DNA of 64,000 nt. Origin: Pseudomonas sp. NFIX28 (lineage in GTDB: Bacteria; Pseudomonadota; Gammaproteobacteria; Pseudomonadales; Pseudomonadaceae). The notes under the pieces are model-generated. The model was given only the letters and a program-made list of their open reading frames with translations. It made no database searches and had not been told where the DNA came from. The translations under genes and the position numbers were made by a program. How positions within the stretch are numbered: the stretch's first letter is position 1; each line of letters starts with the position of its first letter. The stretch lies in NCBI RefSeq assembly GCF_900107395.1, contig NZ_FNPW01000007.1, positions 248,001 through 312,000 of the forward strand, in the 5' to 3' direction. Shown one piece after another: positions 1 to 9,499 of the stretch.

Positions 1-333
1 CATCAATCGACGCTTCCGTCGTTCCTTTCTGTACTGCGTGATGCATTCGTTGTACGTGATGCTATAAAGCCATGTCTTGAACTTCGACTTCCCTTCAAAG
101 TTCTTCAGGCCATACAGCACCTTCAACATCACCTCCTGACAGACATCGTCAGCATCACGATCGTTCCCTAAATAACGTGCACAAACGTTGAAGAGGGTTC
201 GCTGATAGCGTCGCATCAACTCTTCATACGCACGCGTTACGTGAAACAGCTCCGTGTGCGAGCGCGCAACCAACTCCTCGTCAGAGAGCTCACGGGGGTC
301 ATAGCGCGTGGATAGCGGTTGGGCTTTATTCAA
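1..333 (-). CDS. sigX: ECF sigma factor SigX (N-terminal part, cut by window edge)
   Basis: Extracytoplasmic-function RNA polymerase sigma factor. In pseudomonads SigX directs transcription of oprF and of envelope and fatty-acid genes. About 111 codons are visible, covering region 2: the stretch reading KTWLYSITYNECITQYRKER is the -10 recognition part, and the DPRELSDEELVARSHTELFH stretch is typical of SigX. The start is taken as TTG at 333, because an in-frame stop lies seven codons upstream and the residues after the TTG (NKAQPLSTRYDPREL) match the known SigX N-terminus. No good ribosome-binding site is seen before it. The C-terminal region 4 lies outside the window. The gene follows cmpX on the same strand, and oprF would be expected next. 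Confidence 0.93.
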   Translation of the reverse strand, partial: MNKAQPLSTRYDPRELSDEELVARSHTELFHVTRAYEELMRRYQRTLFNVCARYLGNDRDADDVCQEVMLKVLYGLKNFEGKSKFKTWLYSITYNECITQYRKERRKRRLM

Positions 334-421
334 AACGAGTCGGGCCGACAGTCAGGTCAATGTCCACCGCAGCCCAGACAAGGGCATTTTGCGGCGGCAT
401 ACATTAGCAGGGTTTGCCAGG

Positions 422-1246
422 TTAGCGGCTACTTACATGCTGCTCCAGCAAGATCCGATTGGAGAGAGAAACCAACTCGCCCTCATCGGTCAGCAGTGTA
501 GTCTTAACCGTGCCGATCTCTTCGATCTGCCCTTCGACCTCGCCAATTCGCACTTGTTGCCCAACCTGATACAACTCACGCACATAGATTCCCGCAAGAA
601 TCTGGCCGGCAATATCCCGACTTCCCAACCCCATGGCCAAGGCAACAGCCAGACCAACGGTAATCAAAACAATCACGATCACATGGTTGAGCAGGTCGGT
701 TTTGACCTCCAACTGACTGATCGCAACGGAAATACTGATGATGATCACCAATCCCTGGGCAATTCGTCCCAGGCCACTGGCGTAATCCAGGCCAACCCCT
801 TCAGCGGCGCCACGCACCAGCCCATTGGCCAGTTGCGCCAGCAATACCCCTACTAACAGCACCAGCGCGGCCCCGAAAACCTTCGGTAAATACAGCGCCA
901 GCATGTCGAGCGTAGCCGAAACCCGCTCCAGGCCAAGGGATTCTGCAGCAGAAACCAGAAAAATCAATAATACGAACCAATACACGATTTTACCGATCAG
1001 GGTAGAAATCGGCACTTGCAAACCCGCACGGGACAACAGCTTGGTCAAACCGGTACCGCCCATCAGGCGATCCAGGCCCAGCTTGGCGAGCAGTTTCGAA
1101 AGCAGGGTATCGAGCAGCTTGGCAACCACGAAGCCCAACAGCAGCACGACCAGCGCGCCGAAGAGGTTGGGAATGAAGTTCGCTACTTTGGTCCACAACG
1201 CAGTCATCGCAGTGACGAGGCTCTGAGTCCAGAGATCAAGTTCCAT
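422..1246 (-). CDS. cmpX: CmpX, mechanosensitive-channel-like inner membrane protein
   Basis: Membrane protein of the conserved TM-helix/MscS-like group, encoded next to sigX in Pseudomonas and thought to affect membrane homeostasis and SigX activity. The 274 residues show hydrophobic segments near residues 20-45, 80-105, 125-150, 160-180 and 185-205. A soluble beta-rich MscS-like tail follows (VRIGEVEGQIEEIGTVKTTL). ATG at 1246 is chosen over the TTG six bases upstream because the protein family starts MELDLWTQ. It follows crfX by two bases, so the two are probably translationally coupled. The channel function is inferred from family membership, not proven. Confidence 0.9.
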   Translation of the reverse strand: MELDLWTQSLVTAMTALWTKVANFIPNLFGALVVLLLGFVVAKLLDTLLSKLLAKLGLDRLMGGTGLTKLLSRAGLQVPISTLIGKIVYWFVLLIFLVSAAESLGLERVSATLDMLALYLPKVFGAALVLLVGVLLAQLANGLVRGAAEGVGLDYASGLGRIAQGLVIIISISVAISQLEVKTDLLNHVIVIVLITVGLAVALAMGLGSRDIAGQILAGIYVRELYQVGQQVRIGEVEGQIEEIGTVKTTLLTDEGELVSLSNRILLEQHVSSR

Positions 1247-1248
1247 AT

Positions 1249-1494
1249 TCAATCAGCCTTATCAGCAGTGCGAGCAGTAGGTTTAAGACGGGAAACCGGC
1301 GAGATATGGGCCGATCCGTTATTCAGAGCAATCATCAGCGCCGGCAACCAGCGGCCGAGCAGGCTGAACAGATCGCCCGCCCCCACCTGCCGGTTGGCGG
1401 TTTTCAGCACGCGGCCCAGGCACGCATCGTCGTCCCGGGTGGACGGTGTGGCCTTGAGCATGTCACGCAACGACTGTTCAAACGGATCGTGCAT
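1249..1494 (-). CDS. crfX: CrfX, small conserved cytosolic protein
   Basis: An 81-residue soluble protein found between cmaX and cmpX in Pseudomonas; its biochemical role is unknown. The sequence begins MHDPFEQSLRDMLKATPS and has one weakly hydrophobic central stretch (SLLGRWLPALMIALNN). The ATG at 1494 has a GAGAGG ribosome-binding site five bases upstream, so it is preferred to the GTG two codons earlier. It is presumably co-transcribed with cmpX (two-base gap) and with cmaX (63-base gap). Confidence 0.88.
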   Translation of the reverse strand: MHDPFEQSLRDMLKATPSTRDDDACLGRVLKTANRQVGAGDLFSLLGRWLPALMIALNNGSAHISPVSRLKPTARTADKAD

Positions 1495-1557
1495 ACGCAC
1501 CTCTCGATATGTCTGTGAAAGACGCGATCAAAATTCCTTGGGTCACATAGTTCATGA

Positions 1558-2553
1558 TCAGACCCAGCGCAAACGTCGGAACAACCACCACTGCCCGAGC
1601 GCCACCAGCGCCATCAGCAGGCAGGCCACCAGGAAACCGTAGGGGCTGTCGGAAAGCGGGATTCCTCCCACGTTGATCCCCAGCAAGCCGGCCAGAAAAC
1701 TCATCGGCAAAAAGATTCCGGTGATGATGCCGAAGCGAAACATGATGCGGTTCATGCGCACGCTCAAGCGTCGGTCTTCGGCCTCCAGCACAAGCCCCAC
1801 GCGCTCTCGGGTCAATTCGAGTTCTTCCAGGTAACGGGTCAGGCTGTTGTTCAATTCGTTCCAGTAATCGCCATCGTCATCGGCGAACCAAGGCAGCTTG
1901 ATACGACTGAGTTGGCCAAAGATGTCCCGCTGCGGAGCGAGGAAGCGTTTGAGCCCGGCAGCCCGCCGACGAATCTGCAGGATGTTGCTGTGCTCGGGTG
2001 TATACCGTTCGTCGGCATCCAGCTTTTCTTCCTCGGCATCGACCACTTCCGACAGGTCGCTGACCAGGTCCTGCACTTTGTGGGTCAGGTATTCGGCCAT
2101 ATAAAGGATGAGTTCAGAAGCCGTTTTCGGCCCCTTGCCTTCGCCCAGTTGCACCAACAGCTCATCGGTAGCGCGCAATGGCCGCAGGCGCAGGGAAATC
2201 ACGCGCTGGGCCGAACCGAAGATGCGTACCGAAACCATATCTTCCGGCTCGGCGCCGGGATTGAGGTTTATACCGCGCAAAAACAGCAGGAACTCGGAAT
2301 CCGGCAGCGCCAACAGGCGCGGCCGGGTGTTTTCTTCGAGCAGGAGGTCGCAGCTGAATTCACTCAGGGCGCTGGATTTGCGCAACCAGGTCTGGGTTTG
2401 CGGATGACTGCGATCCCAATGCAGCCAGAGGCTCTCATGGGGCTGCAACTGCAGGTCGTCCAGTTCAGTTCGGGCAATCGCACGCGCACCACCTTTACCG
2501 TCCAGCACCAGGGCATGTACCAGCCCCCATTGCGCGTTGTCTTCCTCGAACAT
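1558..2553 (-). CDS. cmaX: CmaX, CorA/ZntB-like metal ion transporter
   Basis: Inner-membrane divalent-cation transporter of the CorA/ZntB superfamily, first gene of the cmaX-crfX-cmpX-sigX run. The long soluble N-terminal domain (about 270 residues, with charged helices such as DLSEVVDAEEEKLDADERY) is followed by two C-terminal transmembrane helices. The CorA signature is GIN (in SFLAGLLGINVGGIPL) rather than GMN; this form is typical of ZntB, so zinc/proton transport is as likely as magnesium transport. Two ATGs lie two codons apart; the second (2553) is chosen because AAGGG sits at better spacing, giving 331 residues. Confidence 0.88.
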   Translation of the reverse strand: MFEEDNAQWGLVHALVLDGKGGARAIARTELDDLQLQPHESLWLHWDRSHPQTQTWLRKSSALSEFSCDLLLEENTRPRLLALPDSEFLLFLRGINLNPGAEPEDMVSVRIFGSAQRVISLRLRPLRATDELLVQLGEGKGPKTASELILYMAEYLTHKVQDLVSDLSEVVDAEEEKLDADERYTPEHSNILQIRRRAAGLKRFLAPQRDIFGQLSRIKLPWFADDDGDYWNELNNSLTRYLEELELTRERVGLVLEAEDRRLSVRMNRIMFRFGIITGIFLPMSFLAGLLGINVGGIPLSDSPYGFLVACLLMALVALGQWWLFRRLRWV

Positions 2554-2578
2554 CCTCATCCCTTGCTTGGTCGACTGC

Positions 2579-3070
2579 TTATTCGGGCATTTTCAGCGGG
2601 CTTGGCGAAACGATTACGCCATTGTTGTCGGCATAGACATATTCGCCCGGACGGAATGTCACCCCGGCAAAAGTCACCGCCACGTTGAGATCGCCAATGC
2701 CGCGCTTGTCGGTTTTCATCGGGTGGCTGGCCAGCGCCTGAACGCCCAGGTCGGTTTGCGCGATGACATCGACATCACGGATGCAGCCGTAGATCACCAG
2801 CCCTTCCCAACCGTTCTTCGCCGCCTTCTCGGCCAGCATGTCGCCCAGCAGCGCACGGCGCAGGGAGCCGCCACCGTCGACCACCAGCACCTTGCCGTGG
2901 CCCTTGAGCTCGACTTGTTCCTTGACCAGCGAGTTGTCTTCGAAGCACTTGATGGTCACGATTTCGCCGCCGAAAGAGTCACGGCCACCGAAATTACTGA
3001 ACATCGGTTCAACCACCTGTACCAGTTCCGGATAGGCATCGCACAGGTCGGGAGTAAGGTAATGATTCAT
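2579..3070 (-). CDS. rraA: RraA family protein (RNase E regulator / HMG aldolase-like)
   Basis: A 163-residue protein of the RraA/4-hydroxy-4-methyl-2-oxoglutarate aldolase family. RraA proteins bind RNase E and damp its activity; close relatives are metal-dependent aldolases. The glycine-rich centre ([20 protein letters not shown]) and the later GCIRDVD segment keep the Gly-X20-Arg-Asp arrangement that aldolase members use for pyruvate and metal binding. Aldolase activity therefore cannot be excluded. ATG at 3070 has AGGAG seven bases upstream. The gene stands alone between cmaX and the hydrolase gene. Confidence 0.88.
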   Translation of the reverse strand: MNHYLTPDLCDAYPELVQVVEPMFSNFGGRDSFGGEIVTIKCFEDNSLVKEQVELKGHGKVLVVDGGGSLRRALLGDMLAEKAAKNGWEGLVIYGCIRDVDVIAQTDLGVQALASHPMKTDKRGIGDLNVAVTFAGVTFRPGEYVYADNNGVIVSPSPLKMPE

Positions 3071-3328
3071 CGAGAAACTCCTGTATGGAAGAAACACGTC
3101 GCGGTGTCGGAATTCGCAGGGTTCATGCTGAGTGATACGAGTGCAGGCAGCGAATGTTTAACGCTTCATCGATCACTACTCAAACCACCACCATACGCCA
3201 ATTTCAGCAGGCTCAGCGACACGAACAGAATGCCAGCCTGACGACTGAATATGACCAGAACCGCTCAATTCGTCATATCTTAGCCGCAAGCGAAGCGGAA
3301 CGAAATGCTCTTGTCAGAGCCTCCGCAG

Positions 3329-4318
3329 TCAACTCGCGGCTGCCAACTCGGCTTCCGCTGTCAGTAGCGGCGTCTGCTGATCCTTCAACCAGCGTGCCAC
3401 CAAAGGCCAGACTTCAGCCTGCGCCGCTTTGCTCACAAGCATCTCGACGTGGCCGAAATTGCCACTGAAGCCTTGCTCGCGTCCCAGGCAGACAAACTGT
3501 TTATGCTCGGAACTCAACTGGTCAAACAGTTTGCGGCAGGCCCAGGTCGGATCCTGATGATCCCCGGCCGCGCTCACCGCCAACACTGGCACCGAAACGT
3601 CCGACAAACCGGCCCACCAATCCTTCTGTCCATCGCCAAAACGCCCGAACAGCCCATACCAGCGCATGCCTTCCAGGGCCAGGCCAATGGGCTCGTCCTC
3701 GGGACCACGCTTGAGCCGCGAGCCGGACAACTGGGAAAAACGCTTGAGGATGAAACGACCGCTCCACTCCACCGCCGGGATTTTCAACGGCCAATACGTG
3801 CGGCTGACCTGGCAGCCGAACAGGGCCGCCGACGCCACTACCAGCTCATCCAAGTACTGGCCGCCCAAGGCCGCCGCCAGGGTAATACCCCCCAGGGAAT
3901 GACCGATCCAGTGCGGAACCTGGCCGCTTTGCTCGCGCACAAAAGCGCCGATGGCTGGCAAATCGTATTGCGCGTAGTCCGCCACGCGATTCTTGCGATA
4001 CTCGGCATTGCGTCGCGACAGCCCGTGGCCGCGCATTTCGGGGATCCATACATCGAAGCCCATGCGCGCCAGATACGCGCCCAGGCCGATGCCCTTGGGC
4101 GAATACCAGAAGCGCCGATTGGAAAAGCTGCCGTGCAGCAGGATTACCGGAACGCCACGGGACTCAGGCTCGTCCGCCATGCCCAGACGGGTAACGGCCA
4201 GCTCCACCGTGGCATCCGGACTGTTGCCGGGCTTCAGGCGGTAGACGTCTTCACTCAAATCGCCTCGACGTTCAGCACTGATCAAGGCGACGGGAAATAG
4301 ATTGCTGCTGCTTTGCAT
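3329..4318 (-). CDS. Alpha/beta hydrolase
   Basis: A 329-residue alpha/beta-hydrolase-fold protein. The oxyanion-hole region is LLHGSFSNRRFW (near residue 61) and the nucleophile elbow is GHSLGG, with Ser141. A late FGHVEML segment plausibly carries the catalytic His. There is no clear signal peptide, so a cytosolic location is likely. The substrate is unknown; lipase/esterase-like or thioesterase-like roles are possible. ATG at 4318 is preferred because upstream in-frame sequence runs through the ppsA terminator. In other Pseudomonas genomes a similar hydrolase sits between rraA and ppsA, so this is ancestral order rather than an insertion. Confidence 0.85.
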   Translation of the reverse strand: MQSSSNLFPVALISAERRGDLSEDVYRLKPGNSPDATVELAVTRLGMADEPESRGVPVILLHGSFSNRRFWYSPKGIGLGAYLARMGFDVWIPEMRGHGLSRRNAEYRKNRVADYAQYDLPAIGAFVREQSGQVPHWIGHSLGGITLAAALGGQYLDELVVASAALFGCQVSRTYWPLKIPAVEWSGRFILKRFSQLSGSRLKRGPEDEPIGLALEGMRWYGLFGRFGDGQKDWWAGLSDVSVPVLAVSAAGDHQDPTWACRKLFDQLSSEHKQFVCLGREQGFSGNFGHVEMLVSKAAQAEVWPLVARWLKDQQTPLLTAEAELAAAS

Positions 4319-4332
4319 AATGCTCTTGCACA

Positions 4333-4364
4333 AAAAAGGGCGGCATCCAGATGGAGCCCGCCCT
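4333..4364 (-). terminator. Rho-independent terminator of ppsA
   Basis: Read on the minus strand, a GGGCGGGC/GCCGCCC stem is followed by a run of six T, 57 bases after the ppsA stop codon. It separates ppsA from the hydrolase gene. Confidence 0.85.
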
Positions 4365-4420
4365 ACTTGAATCTTAAAGCGCCGGCCCGCGCGAAAACTG
4401 GCCGACGCTTCATTCATCGA

Positions 4421-6796
4421 TCAGACCTCGCCCTGGCCTTCGGCCAGGAAGAACCAGGTTTCCAGTACGGAATCCGGGTTCAGCGAAACGCTTTCGATGC
4501 CCTGCTCCATCAGCCACTTGGCCAGGTCCGGGTGGTCGGACGGGCCCTGGCCGCAAATACCGATGTATTTGCCGGCCTTGTTGCAAGCGGCGATGGCGTT
4601 GGCCAGCAGCTTCTTGACCGCCGGATTACGCTCGTCGAACAAGTGCGCGATGATGCCCGAATCGCGGTCCAGGCCCAGGGTCAGCTGGGTCAGGTCGTTG
4701 GAGCCGATGGAGAAACCGTCGAAGAACTCGAGGAACTCTTCGGCCAGGATCGCGTTGGAAGGCAGCTCGCACATCATGATCACGCGCAAGCCGTTTTCAC
4801 CGCGCTTGAGGCCGTTTTCGGCCAGCAGGTCGACCACTTGGCTGGCTTCACCCAGGGTACGGACGAACGGCACCATGATCTCGACGTTGGTCAGGCCCAT
4901 GTCGTTGCGCACGCGCTTGAGGGCGCGGCATTCGAGCTCGAAGCAGTCGCGGAAGGATTCGCTGATGTAACGCGAAGCGCCGCGGAAGCCCAGCATCGGG
5001 TTTTCTTCTTCCGGCTCGTAGAGCTTGCCGCCGATCAGGTTGGCGTATTCGTTGGACTTGAAGTCCGACAGGCGCACGATGACCTTTTTCGGCCAGAACG
5101 CCGCGGCCAGGGTGCTGATGCCTTCAACCAGCTTGTCGACATAGAAGCCGACCGGCTCGTGGTAACCGGCAATGCGCTTGTCGACGCTTTCCTTGATGTC
5201 ATGCGGCAGGCCGGCGTAGTTCAGCAGCGCCTTGGGGTGCACGCCGATCATGCGGTTGATGATGAATTCCAGGCGAGCCAAGCCGACGCCGGCGTTCGGC
5301 AGTTGAGCGAAATCGAAGGCGCGGTCCGGGTTGCCGACGTTCATCATGATCTTGAACGGCAATTCCGGCATGGCATCGACGGAGTTTTTCTTCACGTCGA
5401 AGCCCAGTTCGCCTTCAAAGATGAAACCGGTGTCGCCTTCGGCGCAGGACACGGTCACGCCCTGGCCGTCTTTCAACAGTTCAGTGGCATTGCCGCAACC
5501 GACAACGGCCGGGATACCCAGCTCGCGCGCGATGATCGCGGCGTGGCAGGTACGCCCGCCACGGTTGGTGACGATGGCGCTGGCGCGCTTCATTACCGGT
5601 TCCCAGTCCGGGTCGGTCATGTCCGATACCAGTACGTCGCCGGCCTGGACCTTGTCCATCTCCGACACGTCCTTGATGATCCGCACCTTGCCGGCGCCGA
5701 TGCGCTGGCCGATGGCGCGACCTTCCACCAGCACGGTGCCGGTTTCCTTCAGCAGGTAACGTTCCATGACGTTGGCCTGGGTGCGGCTCTTCACGGTTTC
5801 CGGACGGGCCTGGACGATGTACAGCTTGCCGTCGTCACCGTCCTTGGCCCATTCGATGTCCATCGGGCACTTGTAGTGCTTCTCGATGATCATCGCCTGC
5901 TTGGCCAGTTCGCTGACTTCGGCATCGGTCAGGCAGAAGCGCGCGCGATCGGCCTTGTCGACGTCGACGGTCTTGACCGAGCGACCGGCCTTGGCTTCGT
6001 CGCCGTAGATCATCTTGATCGCCTTGCTGCCCAGGTTGCGGCGCAGGATGGCTGGGCGACCGGCTTGCAGGGTGCCCTTGTGGACGTAGAACTCGTCCGG
6101 GTTCACCGCACCCTGGACGACAGTTTCACCCAGGCCGTAGGCGCCGGTGATGAATACCACGTCACGAAAGCCCGACTCGGTGTCGAGGGTGAACATCACG
6201 CCGGCGGTGCCGGTTTCCGAACGCACCATGCGCTGCACGCCGGCAGACAGGGCGACCAGCTTGTGGTCGAAGCCCTGGTGCACGCGATAGGAAATGGCGC
6301 GGTCGTTGAACAGCGAAGCGAAGACTTCCTTGGCCGCGCGAATGACGTTCTCGACGCCACGGATATTGAGGAAGGTTTCCTGCTGGCCGGCGAAGGAAGC
6401 GTCCGGCAGGTCTTCGGCGGTGGCCGAGGAGCGCACAGCCACGGCCATGTCAGGGTTGCCCGCGGACAGCTTGGCGAACGCGGTACGGATTTCGCTATTC
6501 AGTTGCTCCGGGAACTCGGCTTCCATGATCCATTGGCGGATCTGGGCGCCGGTCTTGGCCAGGGCATTCACGTCATCGACGTCCAGGGCGTCGAGCGCGG
6601 CGTGGATCTGGTCGTTCAGACCGCTCAACTCGAGAAAATCACGATAGGCCTGAGCCGTCGTGGCAAAGCCTCCAGGTACCGATACCCCGGCACCTGCGAG
6701 GTTACTGATCATCTCGCCCAGGGATGCGTTCTTGCCCCCCACATGCTCTACATCATGGACGCCGAGCTTATCGAGGGAAACTACGTACTCTACCAA
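4421..6796 (-). CDS. ppsA: Phosphoenolpyruvate synthase
   Basis: Converts pyruvate, ATP and water to phosphoenolpyruvate, AMP and phosphate, the gluconeogenic entry from C3 compounds. The 791 residues match the usual family length. The N-terminal ATP-grasp-like domain carries [11 protein letters not shown] and the [20 protein letters not shown] motif. The swivelling phosphohistidine domain has [21 protein letters not shown] (catalytic His), and the C-terminal PEP-binding TIM barrel ends in [13 protein letters not shown] and ICGQGPSD. The start is TTG at 6796 with GGAGAG upstream, giving the conserved N-terminus (M)[11 protein letters not shown]. It is divergent from its regulator ppsR. PEP supply by this enzyme fits the methylcitrate operon next door, which delivers pyruvate. 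Confidence 0.97.
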   Translation of the reverse strand: MVEYVVSLDKLGVHDVEHVGGKNASLGEMISNLAGAGVSVPGGFATTAQAYRDFLELSGLNDQIHAALDALDVDDVNALAKTGAQIRQWIMEAEFPEQLNSEIRTAFAKLSAGNPDMAVAVRSSATAEDLPDASFAGQQETFLNIRGVENVIRAAKEVFASLFNDRAISYRVHQGFDHKLVALSAGVQRMVRSETGTAGVMFTLDTESGFRDVVFITGAYGLGETVVQGAVNPDEFYVHKGTLQAGRPAILRRNLGSKAIKMIYGDEAKAGRSVKTVDVDKADRARFCLTDAEVSELAKQAMIIEKHYKCPMDIEWAKDGDDGKLYIVQARPETVKSRTQANVMERYLLKETGTVLVEGRAIGQRIGAGKVRIIKDVSEMDKVQAGDVLVSDMTDPDWEPVMKRASAIVTNRGGRTCHAAIIARELGIPAVVGCGNATELLKDGQGVTVSCAEGDTGFIFEGELGFDVKKNSVDAMPELPFKIMMNVGNPDRAFDFAQLPNAGVGLARLEFIINRMIGVHPKALLNYAGLPHDIKESVDKRIAGYHEPVGFYVDKLVEGISTLAAAFWPKKVIVRLSDFKSNEYANLIGGKLYEPEEENPMLGFRGASRYISESFRDCFELECRALKRVRNDMGLTNVEIMVPFVRTLGEASQVVDLLAENGLKRGENGLRVIMMCELPSNAILAEEFLEFFDGFSIGSNDLTQLTLGLDRDSGIIAHLFDERNPAVKKLLANAIAACNKAGKYIGICGQGPSDHPDLAKWLMEQGIESVSLNPDSVLETWFFLAEGQGEV

Positions 6797-6969
6797 GGTG
6801 ATCTCTCCACTAACTGTGTTGGAAAAGCTCAGAAGCCGGCTGCTCGGGGAGCGCTTGCCGGCTGTATGGCCTGGACCTGGAAAATAAGTGAGAATGCCGG
6901 CCATTGGAGGCCGGCAAATCGCGCCTATCATATCCAAGATTCGTCACTAGCTTAAGGCCCAAGGTGCAA

Positions 6970-7788
6970 ATGAAACGATCTGCTTTCTTTATCTCCGACG
7001 GTACCGGCATTACCGCTGAAACCCTCGGCCAGAGCCTCCTGGCGCAGTTCGAAAACATTACCTTCAGCAAAATCACGCGACCGTATATCGACAGCGTAGA
7101 TAAAGCGCGGGCCATGGTACAACAAATCAACATCGCCGCCGAAAAGGACGGATTTCGCCCGATCATCTTCGACACCATCGTCAATCAGGACATTCGTGAG
7201 ATCCTCGCAACGTCCAATGGTTTCATGATCGACATCTTCTCGACCTTCCTCGCGCCCCTGGAACTGGAGTTGAGCGAACACTCGTCGTATTCGGTCGGCA
7301 AGTCTCATTCCATCGGCGGCAACTCCAACTATATGGAACGGATCGAGGCGGTGAACTTTGCCCTCGACAACGACGACGGCGCCCGCACCCATTACTACGA
7401 CAAGGCCGACCTGATCCTGGTCGGCGTGTCGCGCTGCGGCAAAACCCCGACCTGCCTGTACATGGCCATGCAATTCGGGATCCGCGCCGCCAACTACCCG
7501 CTGACCGAAGACGACATGGAGCGCCTGCAGTTGCCGACGGCCCTGCGCGCCCATCATCACAAGCTGTTCGGCCTGACCATCGACCCCGACCGGCTCACCG
7601 CCATCCGCAACGAGCGCAAGCCCAACAGCCGCTATTCGAGCTACGCCCAGTGCGAGTTCGAAGTGCGCGAAGTGGAAAACCTGTTCCGCCGCGAGAACAT
7701 TCCGCACATCAATTCCACGCATTTCTCGGTGGAAGAAATTTCGGCGAAGATCCTCGTGGAAAAAGGCGTCGAACGACGCTTCAAGTAG
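6970..7788 (+). CDS. ppsR: PEP synthase regulatory protein (bifunctional kinase/phosphorylase)
   Basis: DUF299-family protein of 272 residues that inactivates PEP synthase by ADP-dependent threonine phosphorylation and reactivates it by phosphate-dependent dephosphorylation. It begins [20 protein letters not shown], typical of the family, and has a P-loop GVSRCGKTP near residue 155 (Cys in place of the common Ser). It is transcribed divergently from ppsA across a 173-base intergenic region, the standard arrangement. Confidence 0.96.
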   Translation: MKRSAFFISDGTGITAETLGQSLLAQFENITFSKITRPYIDSVDKARAMVQQINIAAEKDGFRPIIFDTIVNQDIREILATSNGFMIDIFSTFLAPLELELSEHSSYSVGKSHSIGGNSNYMERIEAVNFALDNDDGARTHYYDKADLILVGVSRCGKTPTCLYMAMQFGIRAANYPLTEDDMERLQLPTALRAHHHKLFGLTIDPDRLTAIRNERKPNSRYSSYAQCEFEVREVENLFRRENIPHINSTHFSVEEISAKILVEKGVERRFK

Positions 7789-7892
7789 ATTTTCGAGCGC
7801 CCCACCGCTATCGCAAGCAGGCTCGCTACCTGGGGGATGCAGCATCCCCGGCAGCAGCCTGCTCACGGACCAAGCCGCGGTCCGCCCTCCCC

Positions 7893-9377
7893 TCAGCTCA
7901 CCAGCAGGTCGACGAACCGATGCACCGGCGTGGCTTCCAACCGTGCCTGGTCCTTGCACAGGGCAAAGATCTGCACCGAACGCTGGGCGGTGAAACGAGT
8001 GGCCAGGTTGGCCTTGAACTTGTCTTCCAGCAGCGCAATGCCTTCGGCGCGGCGCCGGCGATGGCCGATCGGATACTCCACCGCCACCTGCCCGGTGCTC
8101 GAGCCGTCCTTGAAAAACACCTCTAGCGCGTTGGCGATGGAGCGCTTGTCGGCCTCCAGGTATTCGCGGCTGTAGCGCGGCTCCTCGACTATCTGCATCT
8201 TCGCGCGCAACTGATCGATGATCGGGTGGGCGGCATGGAAGCCATCTTCATAGTGCTCGGCCACCAGGTTGCCGAACACCAGCGGCACGGCGGTCATGTA
8301 TTGCAGACAATGGTCGCGGTCGGCGGCATTGGCCAGCGGGCCGACCTTGGAGATGATGCGGATCGCCGATTCGTGGGTGGTGATGACGATTTTATCGATC
8401 TCATGCAGGCGATTGCGCACCAGCGGGTGCAGGGTCACTGCCGCTTCACAGGCGGTCTGCGCATGGAACTCGGCCGGGAAGCTGATCTTGAACAGCACGT
8501 TTTCCATCACATAGCTGCCGTATTTCTGCGACAGGCTAAAGCGCCGCTGCTCTTCGGGCTTGAGCGCCAGGTCCTTGTTGGTGTGGCTGAACAATACATC
8601 GTAGAAACCCCACTGCGGCGCGCTCAGCACTCCCGGGATGCCCATCTCGCCGCGCAAGGCGATATCCGCCAGGCGCACGCCACGGCTGGTGGCATCCCCC
8701 GCCGCCCAGGATTTGCGCGAACCGGCGTTCGGCGCATGCCGGTAGGTGCGCAGCGCCTGGCCATCGACAAAGGCATGGGACAGCGCCGACAGCATCTGTT
8801 CGCGGCTGGCGCCCATCAGCCTGGCGCTGACCGCGGTCGAGGCGACTTTCACCAGCAGGACATGGTCGAGGCCGACCCGGTTGAAGGAATTCTCCAGGGC
8901 CATTACCCCCTGGATCTCATGGGCCATGATCATGGCTTCGAGTACCGCGCGCATGGTCAGCGGTGCCTCGCCATTGGCCAAGCGTTTTTGCGAAAGATGG
9001 TCAGCCACCGCGAGGATGGCGCCGAGGTTGTCGGAAGGATGGCCCCACTCGGCGGCGAGCCAGGTGTCGTTGTAATCCAGCCAACGGACGATGCAGCCGA
9101 TATCCCAGGCCGCCTTGACCGGGTCGAGCCGATAGGACGTGCCCGGCACCCGTGCGCCGAACGGCACCATCGTGCCCTCCACGATAGGCCCCAGGTGCTT
9201 GGTGCACTCGGGAAAACGCAGGGCCAGCAGGCCGCAACCAAGGGTGTCCATCAGGCAGTTGCGCGCTGTGTCCAGGGCGGCCTGGGACTCGATCCGATAA
9301 TCGAGGACGTAGTCGGCGATGTCCTGCAGGACCTGGTCGTAATCGGGGCGTTCGTTCAGATCAACGTTGGCGCTCAT
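7893..9377 (-). CDS. prpD: 2-methylcitrate dehydratase PrpD
   Basis: MmgE/PrpD-family protein (494 residues) that dehydrates 2-methylcitrate in the methylcitrate cycle of propionate breakdown. Family hallmarks seen are [20 protein letters not shown] near the N-terminus, [19 protein letters not shown], and [19 protein letters not shown]. In gene clusters that encode AcnD and PrpF the dehydration step is normally done by AcnD, so PrpD may be partly redundant here. It is the last gene of the operon, 122 bases after prpF with a stem-loop between them. Confidence 0.95.
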   Translation of the reverse strand: MSANVDLNERPDYDQVLQDIADYVLDYRIESQAALDTARNCLMDTLGCGLLALRFPECTKHLGPIVEGTMVPFGARVPGTSYRLDPVKAAWDIGCIVRWLDYNDTWLAAEWGHPSDNLGAILAVADHLSQKRLANGEAPLTMRAVLEAMIMAHEIQGVMALENSFNRVGLDHVLLVKVASTAVSARLMGASREQMLSALSHAFVDGQALRTYRHAPNAGSRKSWAAGDATSRGVRLADIALRGEMGIPGVLSAPQWGFYDVLFSHTNKDLALKPEEQRRFSLSQKYGSYVMENVLFKISFPAEFHAQTACEAAVTLHPLVRNRLHEIDKIVITTHESAIRIISKVGPLANAADRDHCLQYMTAVPLVFGNLVAEHYEDGFHAAHPIIDQLRAKMQIVEEPRYSREYLEADKRSIANALEVFFKDGSSTGQVAVEYPIGHRRRRAEGIALLEDKFKANLATRFTAQRSVQIFALCKDQARLEATPVHRFVDLLVS

Positions 9378-9455
9378 GGGCAGTTCACTCCATCAAGGGT
9401 TTGGTTGCATCCTCAAGGTCAGGCTGATCGGGTTATATCTGTTTATTTTATCCGC

Positions 9456-9485
9456 CCGCAGGAGCGCCAGCGGCGACTCCTGCGG
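9456..9485. repeat. Intercistronic stem-loop between prpF and prpD
   Basis: The perfect arms CCGCAGGAG and CTCCTGCGG flank a 12-base loop containing a smaller inverted repeat. No T-run follows, so it is more likely an mRNA-stabilising or attenuating hairpin than a full terminator. Confidence 0.6.
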
Positions 9486-9499
9486 TTAACGGTTCGTCC

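Noticed and set aside
4313..6955. 880-codon open frame on the plus strand opposite ppsA
   Set aside because: Shadow frame caused by strong GC3 bias; the minus strand encodes a complete PEP synthase, and the translation shows no known protein.
7805..7834. Possible REP downstream of ppsR (GCTATCGCAAGCAGGCTCGC)
   Set aside because: Only a single degenerate arm is present; too weak to call a REP pair.
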